Shown one piece after another: positions 1-6,091 of a DNA stretch of 6,865 bases. Every line of letters starts with the position of its first letter. The first letter of the stretch is position 1. Both the position numbers and the translations under genes were made by a program. The notes beneath the pieces are model-generated. The model made no database searches, was not told where the DNA came from, and saw only the letters and a list, made by a program, of their open reading frames with translations. The DNA is from an uncultured Lachnospiraceae bacterium (lineage in GTDB: Bacteria; Bacillota; Clostridia; Lachnospirales; Anaerotignaceae): NCBI GenBank assembly GCA_944384285.1, contig CALWSX010000065.1, forward strand, positions 1 through 6,865, in the 5' to 3' direction.

Positions 1-1
1 A

Positions 2-136
2 ACAGAAGAATTTTTAAAGCTTTCAAATCTTCCTTTGCTTTATACTTCTGTAAACGAAGATATCTGTGAGAAATTAAGGGAAAATTATCCGAATTATGAT
101 TTCTTCCCTTTAAGTCTACAAAAAAAATTATTTTAA
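2..136 (+). CDS. C-terminal end of an unidentified protein (cut by the left edge)
   Basis: An open frame enters from the left edge and runs 44 codons to a TAA at 134-136, ending in ...FFPLSLQKKLF. No stop interrupts it, and it ends 15 bases before the next start, with only the ribosome binding site of the ferredoxin gene between. I see no terminator in that gap, so it is probably the preceding gene of the same operon. The visible tail is hydrophilic, with mixed charged and aromatic residues, and has no membrane segment or cysteine motif. I do not recognise the family and assign no function. The main doubt is its short visible length; its placement flush against the operon is the best argument that it is real. 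Confidence 0.7.
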   Translation, partial: TEEFLKLSNLPLLYTSVNEDICEKLRENYPNYDFFPLSLQKKLF

Positions 137-151
137 TCGGAGGTTAAAGTT

Positions 152-358
152 ATGGCAAAAGTTACTTTTGATACAGATTTGTGTAAAGGCTGTGGACTTT
201 GTGTTACAGCCTGCCCTAAAAACTTGATTGTTATTGTAAAAGATAAAATAAATAAAAAAGGTCACTCCCCTGCCGAAATTACAGATGAATCTAAATGTAT
301 TGCTTGTGCTTTCTGTGCAACTATGTGTCCTGACTGTGTAATTACAATAGAAAAGTGA
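152..358 (+). CDS. korD: 2-oxoacid:ferredoxin oxidoreductase, delta subunit (2x[4Fe-4S] ferredoxin)
   Basis: This 68-residue protein carries two classic 4Fe-4S motifs: C11-x2-C14-x2-C17-x3-C21-P and C49-x2-C52-x2-C55-x3-C59-P. Such small dicluster ferredoxins are the electron-transfer (delta) subunit of KOR/VOR/POR-type oxidoreductases, passing electrons from the TPP site to an external ferredoxin in the cytoplasm. The ATG has a good binding site (GGAGG at 139-143, 8 bases upstream). The alpha, beta and gamma subunit genes follow at once in the same direction, which fixes its role as a subunit rather than a free ferredoxin. C62, three residues after the last cluster ligand, is an additional cysteine and is probably not a ligand. 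The name korD is used generically; vor-type names would be equally valid. Family call is secure, substrate of the whole complex less so. Confidence 0.93.
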   Translation: MAKVTFDTDLCKGCGLCVTACPKNLIVIVKDKINKKGHSPAEITDESKCIACAFCATMCPDCVITIEK

Positions 359-361
359 GGT
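356..361 (+). promoter_or_regulatory. Ribosome binding site of the alpha subunit gene, overlapping the delta stop codon
   Basis: The sequence TGAGGT contains the TGA stop of the ferredoxin gene and a GAGG Shine-Dalgarno core, 7 bases before the ATG at 369. This arrangement favours coupled translation of delta and alpha subunits from one mRNA. Confidence 0.6.
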
Positions 362-368
362 AAATAAT

Positions 369-1436
369 ATGGCAAAAAAAGTTCTTATGAAAGGCAACGA
401 AGCTATCGCTGAAGCAGCTATATTAGCAGGTTGTCGTCACTATTTCGGTTATCCAATAACTCCTCAGACAGAAATCGCTGCATATCTTTCAAAAAGAATG
501 CCTAAAATTGGCGGTACATTCTTACAGGCAGAAAGTGAAATTGCAGCTATTAATATGGTTTATGGTGTTGCAGCTACAGGAAAACCTGTAATGACATCTT
601 CTTCAAGTCCAGGAATTTCACTTAAAGGTGAAGGAATCTCATATCTTGCCGGTGCAGACTTACCTGCTCTTATTGTAAACGTACAAAGAGGCGGCCCTGG
701 TCTTGGCGGAATTCAGCCTTCACAGTCAGACTATTTCCAGGCTACAAAAGGCGGCGGACATGGGGATTATCACATGATCGTTCTTGCACCTTCTTCTGTA
801 CAGGAAATGGCAAGCTTAACAGTTAAAGCTTTTGAACTTGCCGGAAAATACCGTATGCCTGTTATGATGCTTGCTGATGGTACACTTGGACAGATGATGG
901 AACCTGTTTCACTTGATATTAAAGAAGCAGAAAAATTTGATACATCATGGGCTTTAACAGGAACACAAATGAAAAGAAAACACAATATCGTAAACTCTCT
1001 TTCACTTATTCCTGAAGAACTTGAACAATTAAACTTCGAAAGATTTAAAAAATACGAAATTATAAAAGAAAATGAAACAATGTACGAAGAATACCTTACA
1101 GAAGATGCTGAAATCTGTATTGTAGCTTTTGGTATTGCTGCAAGGGTTGCTAAAAACGCTGTTAATTCTGCAAGAGAAAAAGGTATTAAAGTTGGTATGA
1201 TTAGACCTATTACTTTATGGCCTTTCCCTAAAAAACCTCTTTATGATTTATCAGATAAAGTACATACATTTATATCTGTTGAGCTTTCAATGGGTCAAAT
1301 GATTGAAGACGTTGAACTTGCTATAAGATGTAAAAAACCTGTTATGCTTTGCAACCGTGCAGGCGGCTGTATTCCTTCTCCTGAAGATGTGCTTGCAGCT
1401 ATTGAAAAAGCTAACAAAAACGGAGGTGCATTATAA
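369..1436 (+). CDS. vorB: 2-oxoacid:ferredoxin oxidoreductase, alpha subunit (VorB-type, probable branched-chain 2-oxoacid)
   Basis: This 355-residue cytoplasmic subunit is co-linear with the KorA/VorB family. The N-terminal pyrimidine-binding domain (about 1-190) shows GYPITPQTE at residues 27-35, the AESE segment at 54-57 (glutamates expected near the TPP aminopyrimidine), the SSSSPGISLKGEG stretch at 77-89 and RGGPGLGG at 107-114. A C-terminal transketolase-C-like domain (about 245-345) contains the VGMIRPITLWPFP segment at 275-287. With the beta subunit it decarboxylates a 2-oxoacid oxidatively to acyl-CoA, CO2 and reduced ferredoxin. The sequence resembles proteins annotated as 3-methyl-2-oxobutanoate dehydrogenase subunit VorB in Clostridia, and ilvE lies downstream. 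Both favour valine-, leucine- and isoleucine-derived 2-oxoacids, but 2-oxoglutarate or another 2-oxoacid is not excluded by sequence alone. Its stop shares one base with the beta start. Confidence 0.93.
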   Translation: MAKKVLMKGNEAIAEAAILAGCRHYFGYPITPQTEIAAYLSKRMPKIGGTFLQAESEIAAINMVYGVAATGKPVMTSSSSPGISLKGEGISYLAGADLPALIVNVQRGGPGLGGIQPSQSDYFQATKGGGHGDYHMIVLAPSSVQEMASLTVKAFELAGKYRMPVMMLADGTLGQMMEPVSLDIKEAEKFDTSWALTGTQMKRKHNIVNSLSLIPEELEQLNFERFKKYEIIKENETMYEEYLTEDAEICIVAFGIAARVAKNAVNSAREKGIKVGMIRPITLWPFPKKPLYDLSDKVHTFISVELSMGQMIEDVELAIRCKKPVMLCNRAGGCIPSPEDVLAAIEKANKNGGAL

Positions 1437-2197
1437 TGATAGTATTTGAAAAACCAAAATCCCTTGTAGATATTCCTATGCACTATTGTCCGGGATGTAC
1501 TCACGGAATTATACATAGACTTGTTGCTGAAGTTATAGATGAACTTGGCATTGAAGGTAAAACAATAGGTGTTGCTCCTGTTGGATGCGCTGTTATGGCA
1601 TATAACTATTTTGCTTGTGATATGATTGAAGCTGCACATGGACGTGCTCCTGCTGTTGCAACTGGTATTAAAAGAGCTAATCCTGAAAACATTGTATTTT
1701 CTTACCAAGGTGACGGAGACCTTGCTTCTATTGGTATGGCAGAAACAGTACACTCCGCAGCAAGAAATGAGAATATTACAATTATTTTCGTAAATAATGC
1801 TATATATGGTATGACAGGCGGTCAGATGGCTCCAACTTCCCTTCCTGGACAGGTTACACAGACTTCTCCTTATGGTAGAGATGTTAAAACAGCAGGTTTC
1901 CCTGTAAAAGTTTGTGAAATGCTTAAAGAACTTGACGGACCTGAATATCTTGAACGTGTTGCTGTAAATAATGTAGTTAATGTAAAAAAAGCTAAAAAAG
2001 CTATTAAAAAAGCTTTCACAAACCAGCTTGAAAATAAAGGATTTTCTCTTATTGAAGTATTATCTTCATGCCCTACTAACTGGGGTATGACACCTGACGA
2101 TGCTTTAAAATGGATCGATACAAATATGATTCCTTACTATCCTTTAGGCGTATATAAAGACAGATCAGCCCAAAATAAAGAAAAGGAGGAATTATAA
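1436..2197 (+). CDS. korB: 2-oxoacid:ferredoxin oxidoreductase, beta subunit (TPP-binding)
   Basis: This 253-residue subunit binds the thiamine diphosphate phosphates and Mg2+. The TPP signature is clear: GDGD at residues 92-95, followed about 25 residues later by NNAIYGMTGGQ at 120-130. HYCPGCTHG at 16-24 is the usual N-terminal motif of KorB-like beta subunits. The family is about 250-290 residues, so this is full length. There is no fused ferredoxin or gamma domain, which matches the separate delta and gamma genes on either side. The ATG overlaps the alpha stop by one base (TAATG), and its binding site GGAGGTG at 1422-1428 lies inside the alpha coding sequence, so alpha and beta are very likely translationally coupled and made in equal amounts. 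The lysine-rich tail after about residue 240 is variable and of no evident function. Confidence 0.94.
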   Translation: MIVFEKPKSLVDIPMHYCPGCTHGIIHRLVAEVIDELGIEGKTIGVAPVGCAVMAYNYFACDMIEAAHGRAPAVATGIKRANPENIVFSYQGDGDLASIGMAETVHSAARNENITIIFVNNAIYGMTGGQMAPTSLPGQVTQTSPYGRDVKTAGFPVKVCEMLKELDGPEYLERVAVNNVVNVKKAKKAIKKAFTNQLENKGFSLIEVLSSCPTNWGMTPDDALKWIDTNMIPYYPLGVYKDRSAQNKEKEEL

Positions 2198-2198
2198 T

Positions 2199-2732
2199 AT
2201 GAGTACAGATAAAATTCTTATTGCCGGATTTGGCGGTCAAGGTGTTTTATTCTTAGGTAAAATTTTAGCTAACATGGCATTACAGCTTGATAAAGAAGTA
2301 AGCTGGCTTCCTTCATACGGACCTGAAATGCGTGGTGGTACAGCAAACTGTAGTGTAATAATTAGTGATAGTCCTATTGGTTCACCTATTGTTACAGAAC
2401 CTGATTGTCTTATAGCAATGAATCTTCCTTCTCTTTTAAAATATGAAGATATAGTTTCAAAAGGTGGAAAAATATTTATAGACTCAGCCTTAATAACAGA
2501 AAAATCAAAAAGAGAAGATGTTAATGCATACTATATTCCAGCAACTAAAATAGCCATTGATTTAGGATACCCTAAACTTTCAAATATGGTACTTTTAGGA
2601 AAAATAATTAAAGAATTTGAAGACTTTAACTTAGATACTGTAAAAGCTGTATTGGAAACTACTATTCCACCTAAAAAACAGGATCTCCTTAAAGCTAACT
2701 TAGAAGCAATAACAGCCGGATATAATTATTAA
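2199..2732 (+). CDS. korC: 2-oxoacid:ferredoxin oxidoreductase, gamma subunit
   Basis: This 177-residue protein is the gamma subunit of the POR/KOR/VOR family (pyruvate ferredoxin/flavodoxin oxidoreductase gamma domain). Diagnostic features are the N-terminal GFGGQGV at residues 10-16 and SYGPEMRGGTANCSVIIS at 39-56. In the family this domain completes the active complex and is thought to help bind CoA. Length is normal (about 175-190). It starts one base after the beta stop, with a strong binding site AAGGAGG at 2183-2189 that overlaps the end of the beta gene. It is the last gene of the oxidoreductase block. A T-rich stretch follows in the gap to ilvE, but I see no convincing stem in front of it, so transcription probably continues into ilvE. 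Confidence 0.93.
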   Translation: MSTDKILIAGFGGQGVLFLGKILANMALQLDKEVSWLPSYGPEMRGGTANCSVIISDSPIGSPIVTEPDCLIAMNLPSLLKYEDIVSKGGKIFIDSALITEKSKREDVNAYYIPATKIAIDLGYPKLSNMVLLGKIIKEFEDFNLDTVKAVLETTIPPKKQDLLKANLEAITAGYNY

Positions 2733-2756
2733 TTGTTTTTTTGGATAAATTTTGAG

Positions 2757-2761
2757 GGAGG
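2757..2761 (+). promoter_or_regulatory. Ribosome binding site that sets the ilvE start
   Basis: GGAGG within GAGGGAGGA lies 8 bases upstream of the ATG at 2770. An in-frame TTG at 2752 would add six residues (MREEKN), but those codons are made of the Shine-Dalgarno sequence itself, so the ATG is the better start. Confidence 0.85.
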
Positions 2762-2769
2762 AAAAAAAC

Positions 2770-3837
2770 ATGATTGATATTAAAATTGAGCTTACAAAAA
2801 ATCCAAAACAAAAACCAGATGAATCTAATTTAGGATTTGGAAAAATATTTACAGACCATATGTTTGTAATGGATTATTCAAAAGAAAAAGGTTGGTATGA
2901 TGCTAAGATTGTACCTTTTGAGAATCTTTCACTTCACCCTGCCGCTACAGTTTTTCATTATGGTGCTGAAATATTTGAAGGCCTTAAAGCTTACAGAACA
3001 AAAAATAATGAAGTTCAGCTTTTCAGACCTATGGAAAATATGAGAAGACTTAATCGTTCAGCAGAAAGACTTTGTCTTCCTACAATTCCTGAAGAAGATG
3101 CTCTTCATATTTTAAAAACTTTTGTTTCAATAGAAAAAGACTGGACTCCACATTCAGAAGGAACCTCTCTCTATTTAAGACCATTTCTTTTTGGTTGTGA
3201 TCCATTTTTAGGTGTTCATAGCGTTAATACTGCTAAATATGTTATTATTGCATCTCCTGTAGGAAGCTACTACAAAGAAGGTATTAACCCTGTTACAATT
3301 ATGATTGAAACAGAAGATGTACGTGCGGTAAGAGGCGGTACAGGCGAAGCTAAATGTGGTGGTAACTATGCTGCAAGTACACGTGCAGGAGAAAAAGCTG
3401 AGAAAAAAGGATATTCTCAGGTATTATGGCTTGATGGTGTAGAAAGAAAATACATCGAAGAAGTAGGCGCAATGAACGTTATGTTTAAAGTTAACGGTGA
3501 AATAGTTACTCCTAAACTTACAGGCTCTATTCTCCCTGGTATAACAAGAAAATCATGTATCGAAGTTTTAAGAGATAAAGGATATACTGTAAACGAAAGA
3601 CTTTTCTCTATTGATGAACTTATGGAAGCTATTGAAAAAGGTACTCTTGAAGAAGCTTGGGGCTGTGGTACAGCTGCTGTTGTTTCACCTATCGGACACT
3701 TTGATATTAACGGCAAAATTTACGAAATTAATGGTGGTAAAATTGGTGAAGTAACACAGGATCTCTATGATACACTTACAGGTATTCAATGGGGTAAAAT
3801 TGAAGATAAATATAATTGGATTTGTAAAATTGATTAA
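2770..3837 (+). CDS. ilvE: Branched-chain amino acid aminotransferase (fold-type IV PLP enzyme)
   Basis: This 355-residue cytoplasmic enzyme transfers the amino group between valine, leucine or isoleucine and 2-oxoglutarate. It belongs to the long BCAT group that includes the mammalian enzymes. Visible motifs are FHYGAEIFEGLKAY at 62-75, the PLP lysine K195 in GEAKCGGNY, EEVGAMN at 230-236 and SILPGITR at 253-260, where the PLP phosphate is held. At the site of the CVVC redox switch of human BCATm this protein has A303-V-V-S306, so that thiol control is absent. The start is the ATG preceded by GGAGG rather than the TTG six codons upstream. It follows the oxidoreductase gamma gene by 37 bases without a clear terminator and ends just before a strong one. 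Together with the four upstream genes it forms a likely path between branched amino acids and branched acyl-CoA. Confidence 0.94.
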   Translation: MIDIKIELTKNPKQKPDESNLGFGKIFTDHMFVMDYSKEKGWYDAKIVPFENLSLHPAATVFHYGAEIFEGLKAYRTKNNEVQLFRPMENMRRLNRSAERLCLPTIPEEDALHILKTFVSIEKDWTPHSEGTSLYLRPFLFGCDPFLGVHSVNTAKYVIIASPVGSYYKEGINPVTIMIETEDVRAVRGGTGEAKCGGNYAASTRAGEKAEKKGYSQVLWLDGVERKYIEEVGAMNVMFKVNGEIVTPKLTGSILPGITRKSCIEVLRDKGYTVNERLFSIDELMEAIEKGTLEEAWGCGTAAVVSPIGHFDINGKIYEINGGKIGEVTQDLYDTLTGIQWGKIEDKYNWICKID

Positions 3838-3841
3838 TAAT

Positions 3842-3873
3842 AAAAAAACATCGGTATTTACCGATGTTTTTTT
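3842..3873. terminator. Strong bidirectional intrinsic terminator between convergent genes
   Basis: AAAAAAACATCGGT (3842-3855) pairs perfectly with ACCGATGTTTTTTT (3860-3873) around a 4-base ATTT loop. The seven A and seven T residues at the ends make it work in both directions. It lies 4 bases after the ilvE stop and 26 bases beyond the stop of the minus-strand protease gene at 3900, so it ends transcription of both. Confidence 0.93.
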
Positions 3874-3899
3874 ATTTATATTATGAAAGTATATTAGTA

Positions 3900-5051
3900 T
3901 TATATTTCGCTTTTTATTACTTCTAAAGCTTTTTGGAACTGATAATCCTCTTCTGTGCAGAAATCAGCTCCTACAGGATTTTCTACTTCATAATCAGGTA
4001 TTATACCTTTTCCTTGGATACATACTCCGCTTGGCGTATAATATTTTTGAATAGTAATTTTTAAAGCAGTTCCATCATTTAAGTCAAAGATACCTTGAAC
4101 AAGCCCTTTTCCATATGTTTTTTTACCTATAAGTTTTGCTGCATCTGTATCAGAAACAGCTCCGGCTAATATTTCAGATGCGCTTGCACTATTTTCATTT
4201 ACAAGCATACAAAATGGAATATCTATACAATTTTTATCAGAATAAAAATCTTCTCTAGTACCATTTTTGTCAACTGTGTAAACAGTAAGTCCTTCAGGCA
4301 AAAGAAAATCAGCTATATTATCAGATGCGTCAAAAAGTCCCCCTGGGTTATCTCTAACATCAATTATAAGGCCTTCACATTCGTTTCTTAATTCATTATA
4401 AGCTTTTACAAAATCATCATAAGTGTCTTTTCCAAATTTAATAATTCTAATATAGCCTATGTTATCAAATAATCCTTTTTCGATTGTATCAATTTTTACT
4501 TCATTTCTAACAATATCAAAAGTATATTCTTTATTTTCTTCTGGTCTTAAAACAGTAACATTTACATGTGTACCCTTTTCACCTTTTAAACTTTTAACAA
4601 CATCATTTATTGTAAGTCCTTGTATATCTTGACCATCAACTTTTAAAATAATGTCTCCAACCATTATTCCTGAATTGTATGAAGGACCATTTTCCATTAT
4701 GCCAACAATAACAAGGTTGTTATTTTCATTAACTGTTATTTCTAACCCAATTCCATCAAAAAGTCCTTGTGAACTTTCTAAAAATTCTTGATATTCATCT
4801 TCATTTAAATATGTAGTATATATGTCTCCTATTCCATAAGCCATTCCTTTATAAATTCCGTCTATTACATCTTTTTTATCTATTTCATCAACATACTTTT
4901 GGTCAAGGGTATTATATATTGTATCCATTTTGTTTTTAACTTTAAATGATTCAAAAAAACCAAAAGAATTCATATTACCAAAAGATAAAAAAATAATTGC
5001 TGTTATAACTACACCTAAAATAATTCCTTGAATAAATTTTTTATTTTTCAT
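3900..5051 (-). CDS. S41 carboxy-terminal processing protease, membrane-anchored (CtpA/CtpB-like)
   Basis: This 383-residue serine protease of the tail-specific (Prc/Ctp) family has a basic N-terminus (MKNKK) followed by a hydrophobic segment at about 6-25. It should be anchored in the membrane with the enzyme outside the cell. A PDZ domain spans about 95-170 (GIGLEI at 101-106, NGPSYNSGIMVGDIILKVDG at 121-140). The S41 core spans about 190-355: DVRDNPGG at 231-238, the nucleophile S290 in SASASE, and K315 and Q319 in TYGKGLVQ. The S-K spacing of 25 and K-Q spacing of 4 match Bacillus CtpB (S309/K334/Q338), so an active triad is expected. There is no C-terminal peptidoglycan-binding domain. 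The start has AGGGG 8 bases upstream. It is flanked by ahpC upstream with a stem-loop between, so it probably has its own promoter. The substrate cannot be told from sequence. Confidence 0.93.
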   Translation of the reverse strand: MKNKKFIQGIILGVVITAIIFLSFGNMNSFGFFESFKVKNKMDTIYNTLDQKYVDEIDKKDVIDGIYKGMAYGIGDIYTTYLNEDEYQEFLESSQGLFDGIGLEITVNENNNLVIVGIMENGPSYNSGIMVGDIILKVDGQDIQGLTINDVVKSLKGEKGTHVNVTVLRPEENKEYTFDIVRNEVKIDTIEKGLFDNIGYIRIIKFGKDTYDDFVKAYNELRNECEGLIIDVRDNPGGLFDASDNIADFLLPEGLTVYTVDKNGTREDFYSDKNCIDIPFCMLVNENSASASEILAGAVSDTDAAKLIGKKTYGKGLVQGIFDLNDGTALKITIQKYYTPSGVCIQGKGIIPDYEVENPVGADFCTEEDYQFQKALEVIKSEI

Positions 5052-5128
5052 TTTTTATTCCCCTATATTAAGTCTATATGATATATTATTATTTTTAGAT
5101 TTTTAAAAAAGTACATAAATTTGAAATA

Positions 5129-5134
5129 ATTATA
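5129..5134 (-). promoter_or_regulatory. Candidate -10 element for the S41 protease gene
   Basis: On the minus strand a perfect TATAAT occurs about 78 bases upstream of the protease start. The position 17 bases further upstream is only a T-run with a poor match to TTGACA, and the region is so AT-rich that chance matches are likely. Confidence 0.25.
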
Positions 5135-5199
5135 TATTTTATAGTACCATAAAAAAATATAATTTAAAAAATTTTTTATTACATTATTCTTAAAATTTG

Positions 5200-5234
5200 A
5201 GGCTGTTTCAAAATTTATTTGCGTGAAACAGCCT
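5200..5234 (-). terminator. Stem-loop downstream of ahpC, probable terminator
   Basis: AGGCTGTTTCA (5200-5210) pairs perfectly over 11 bases with TGAAACAGCCT (5224-5234), with a 13-base loop. It lies 18 bases past the ahpC stop, the usual place for a terminator. However, on the minus strand the base run after the stem is CAAATTTTAAG, which is a poor U-tract, so termination may be partial and some read-through into the protease gene is possible. The repeat could also be a remnant of a mobile-element end. Confidence 0.6.
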
Positions 5235-5252
5235 TAAGTTTATTATATATAC

Positions 5253-5816
5253 TTATAATTTTCCAACAAGATTTATACTAGGTGAAAGAGCTTCTTTACC
5301 AGGTTTCCATTTTGCAGGACAGGCTTTTCCTCCATATTTTGCAACAAATTGTGAGGCCATTACTTTACGTAAAAGTTCATCTGCGTCTCGACCTATACTA
5401 TTATCATTAATTTCATATGCTTTTATCTCACATTCTGGATTAATTATAAAAGTACCTCTATGTGCAACACCTTCTTCTTCTATAAATACGTCAAACATTT
5501 TACAAAGTTTTCCTGAAGGATCAGCAAGCATTGGATATTTAATTTTTTTTATAGTATCAGAGGTATCTGCCCATGCTTTATGGACAAAATGTGTATCTGT
5601 GGATACAGAATAAACTTCACAACCAATTTCTTTAAATTTTTCATAATTGTTAGCCAAGTCCTCAAGTTCTGTAGGACAAACAAAAGTAAAATCCGCAGGG
5701 TAAAACACTAAAACAGACCAATGACCTTTTAATGAATCATTTGTTATTTCAATAAAATCATCATTATGATAAGCATTTACTTTAAAATCATCTACTTTTT
5801 TATTTATCAGCGACAT
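5253..5816 (-). CDS. ahpC: Typical 2-Cys peroxiredoxin, AhpC class
   Basis: This 187-residue cytoplasmic thiol peroxidase reduces hydrogen peroxide and alkyl hydroperoxides. The active-site motif P40-x3-T44-x2-C47 (in PADFTFVCPTE) gives the peroxidatic cysteine C47. R120 in HRGTF is the usual arginine that activates it. C166 in GKACPAKWKPG is the C-terminal resolving cysteine. Length matches AhpC (about 186-190). The ATG has GGAGGT (complement of 5822-5827) about 5 bases upstream. The usual reductase partner gene ahpF is not next to it: downstream is an unrelated protease and upstream a DUF3137-like gene. Its electron donor is therefore not shown here and could be a distant AhpF-like or thioredoxin system. 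In an anaerobe it would serve in oxygen and peroxide defence. Confidence 0.96.
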   Translation of the reverse strand: MSLINKKVDDFKVNAYHNDDFIEITNDSLKGHWSVLVFYPADFTFVCPTELEDLANNYEKFKEIGCEVYSVSTDTHFVHKAWADTSDTIKKIKYPMLADPSGKLCKMFDVFIEEEGVAHRGTFIINPECEIKAYEINDNSIGRDADELLRKVMASQFVAKYGGKACPAKWKPGKEALSPSINLVGKL

Positions 5817-5887
5817 TTTATACCTCCATTAAGTTTAATATTATTTAATAGAAGTATTTGCATTTTATTAGTTTTTATGTATTTAAT

Positions 5888-5915
5888 ATATTAAAATAAA
5901 CTTTATAAATTTCAA
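5888..5915 (-). promoter_or_regulatory. Candidate promoter for ahpC
   Basis: On the minus strand TTGAAA (complement of 5910-5915) and TAATAT (complement of 5888-5893) are separated by 16 bases, ending about 70 bases before the ahpC start. The -35 matches TTGACA at 5 of 6 positions and the -10 matches TATAAT at 4 of 6. The AT-rich background makes this tentative. Confidence 0.3.
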
Positions 5916-5981
5916 TCTGAAAATAAAGACAAATCACTAATAAAAGGCTTATAACAAATTTTGAAATATTATAAATAGTTA

Positions 5982-5997
5982 AAAGCACAAATGCTTT
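5982..5997 (-). terminator. Weak stem-loop after the DUF3137-like gene
   Basis: AAAGCA (5982-5987) pairs with TGCTTT (5992-5997) across a 4-base loop, 94 bases beyond the stop of the minus-strand gene at 6092. On that strand a short T-rich run follows. The stem is only 6 bp with two G-C pairs, so it is at best a weak terminator. The rest of the gap 5817-6091 is very AT-rich and shows no open frame or RNA gene that I can support. Confidence 0.25.
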
Positions 5998-6091
5998 ATA
6001 ACATATACAATAATAAACTGCATGATATAAATTTGATTTAAAATATACACAAAATTTTTTTAACTAAATAAAAGTATATTTATTGAATTTA

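Noticed and set aside
1295..1753. A 152-codon open frame on the minus strand across the alpha and beta genes, and similar minus-strand frames at 128-397, 770-985 and 3417-3716
   Set aside because: They lie opposite strongly recognised coding genes, have cysteine/serine-rich low-complexity translations typical of antisense frames, and show no protein family signature.
2733..2769. T-run (seven T) after the gamma gene as a terminator before ilvE
   Set aside because: No stable G-C containing stem precedes it; only short AT pairs are possible. Read-through into ilvE is more likely.
5166..5177. A6T6 palindrome as a terminator or replication element
   Set aside because: Pure A/T with no loop and no G-C pairs; explained by base composition.
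5834..5850. AT-rich near-palindrome upstream of ahpC (TAATATTA core) as a PerR or Fur operator
   Set aside because: It does not match the PerR box spacing or the Fur 7-1-7 pattern, and such AT palindromes are expected by chance here.
5949..5975. Two TTATAA elements about 20 bases apart as an operator pair
   Set aside because: Each is a self-complementary AT hexamer, common in this background, and the spacing fits no operator that I know.
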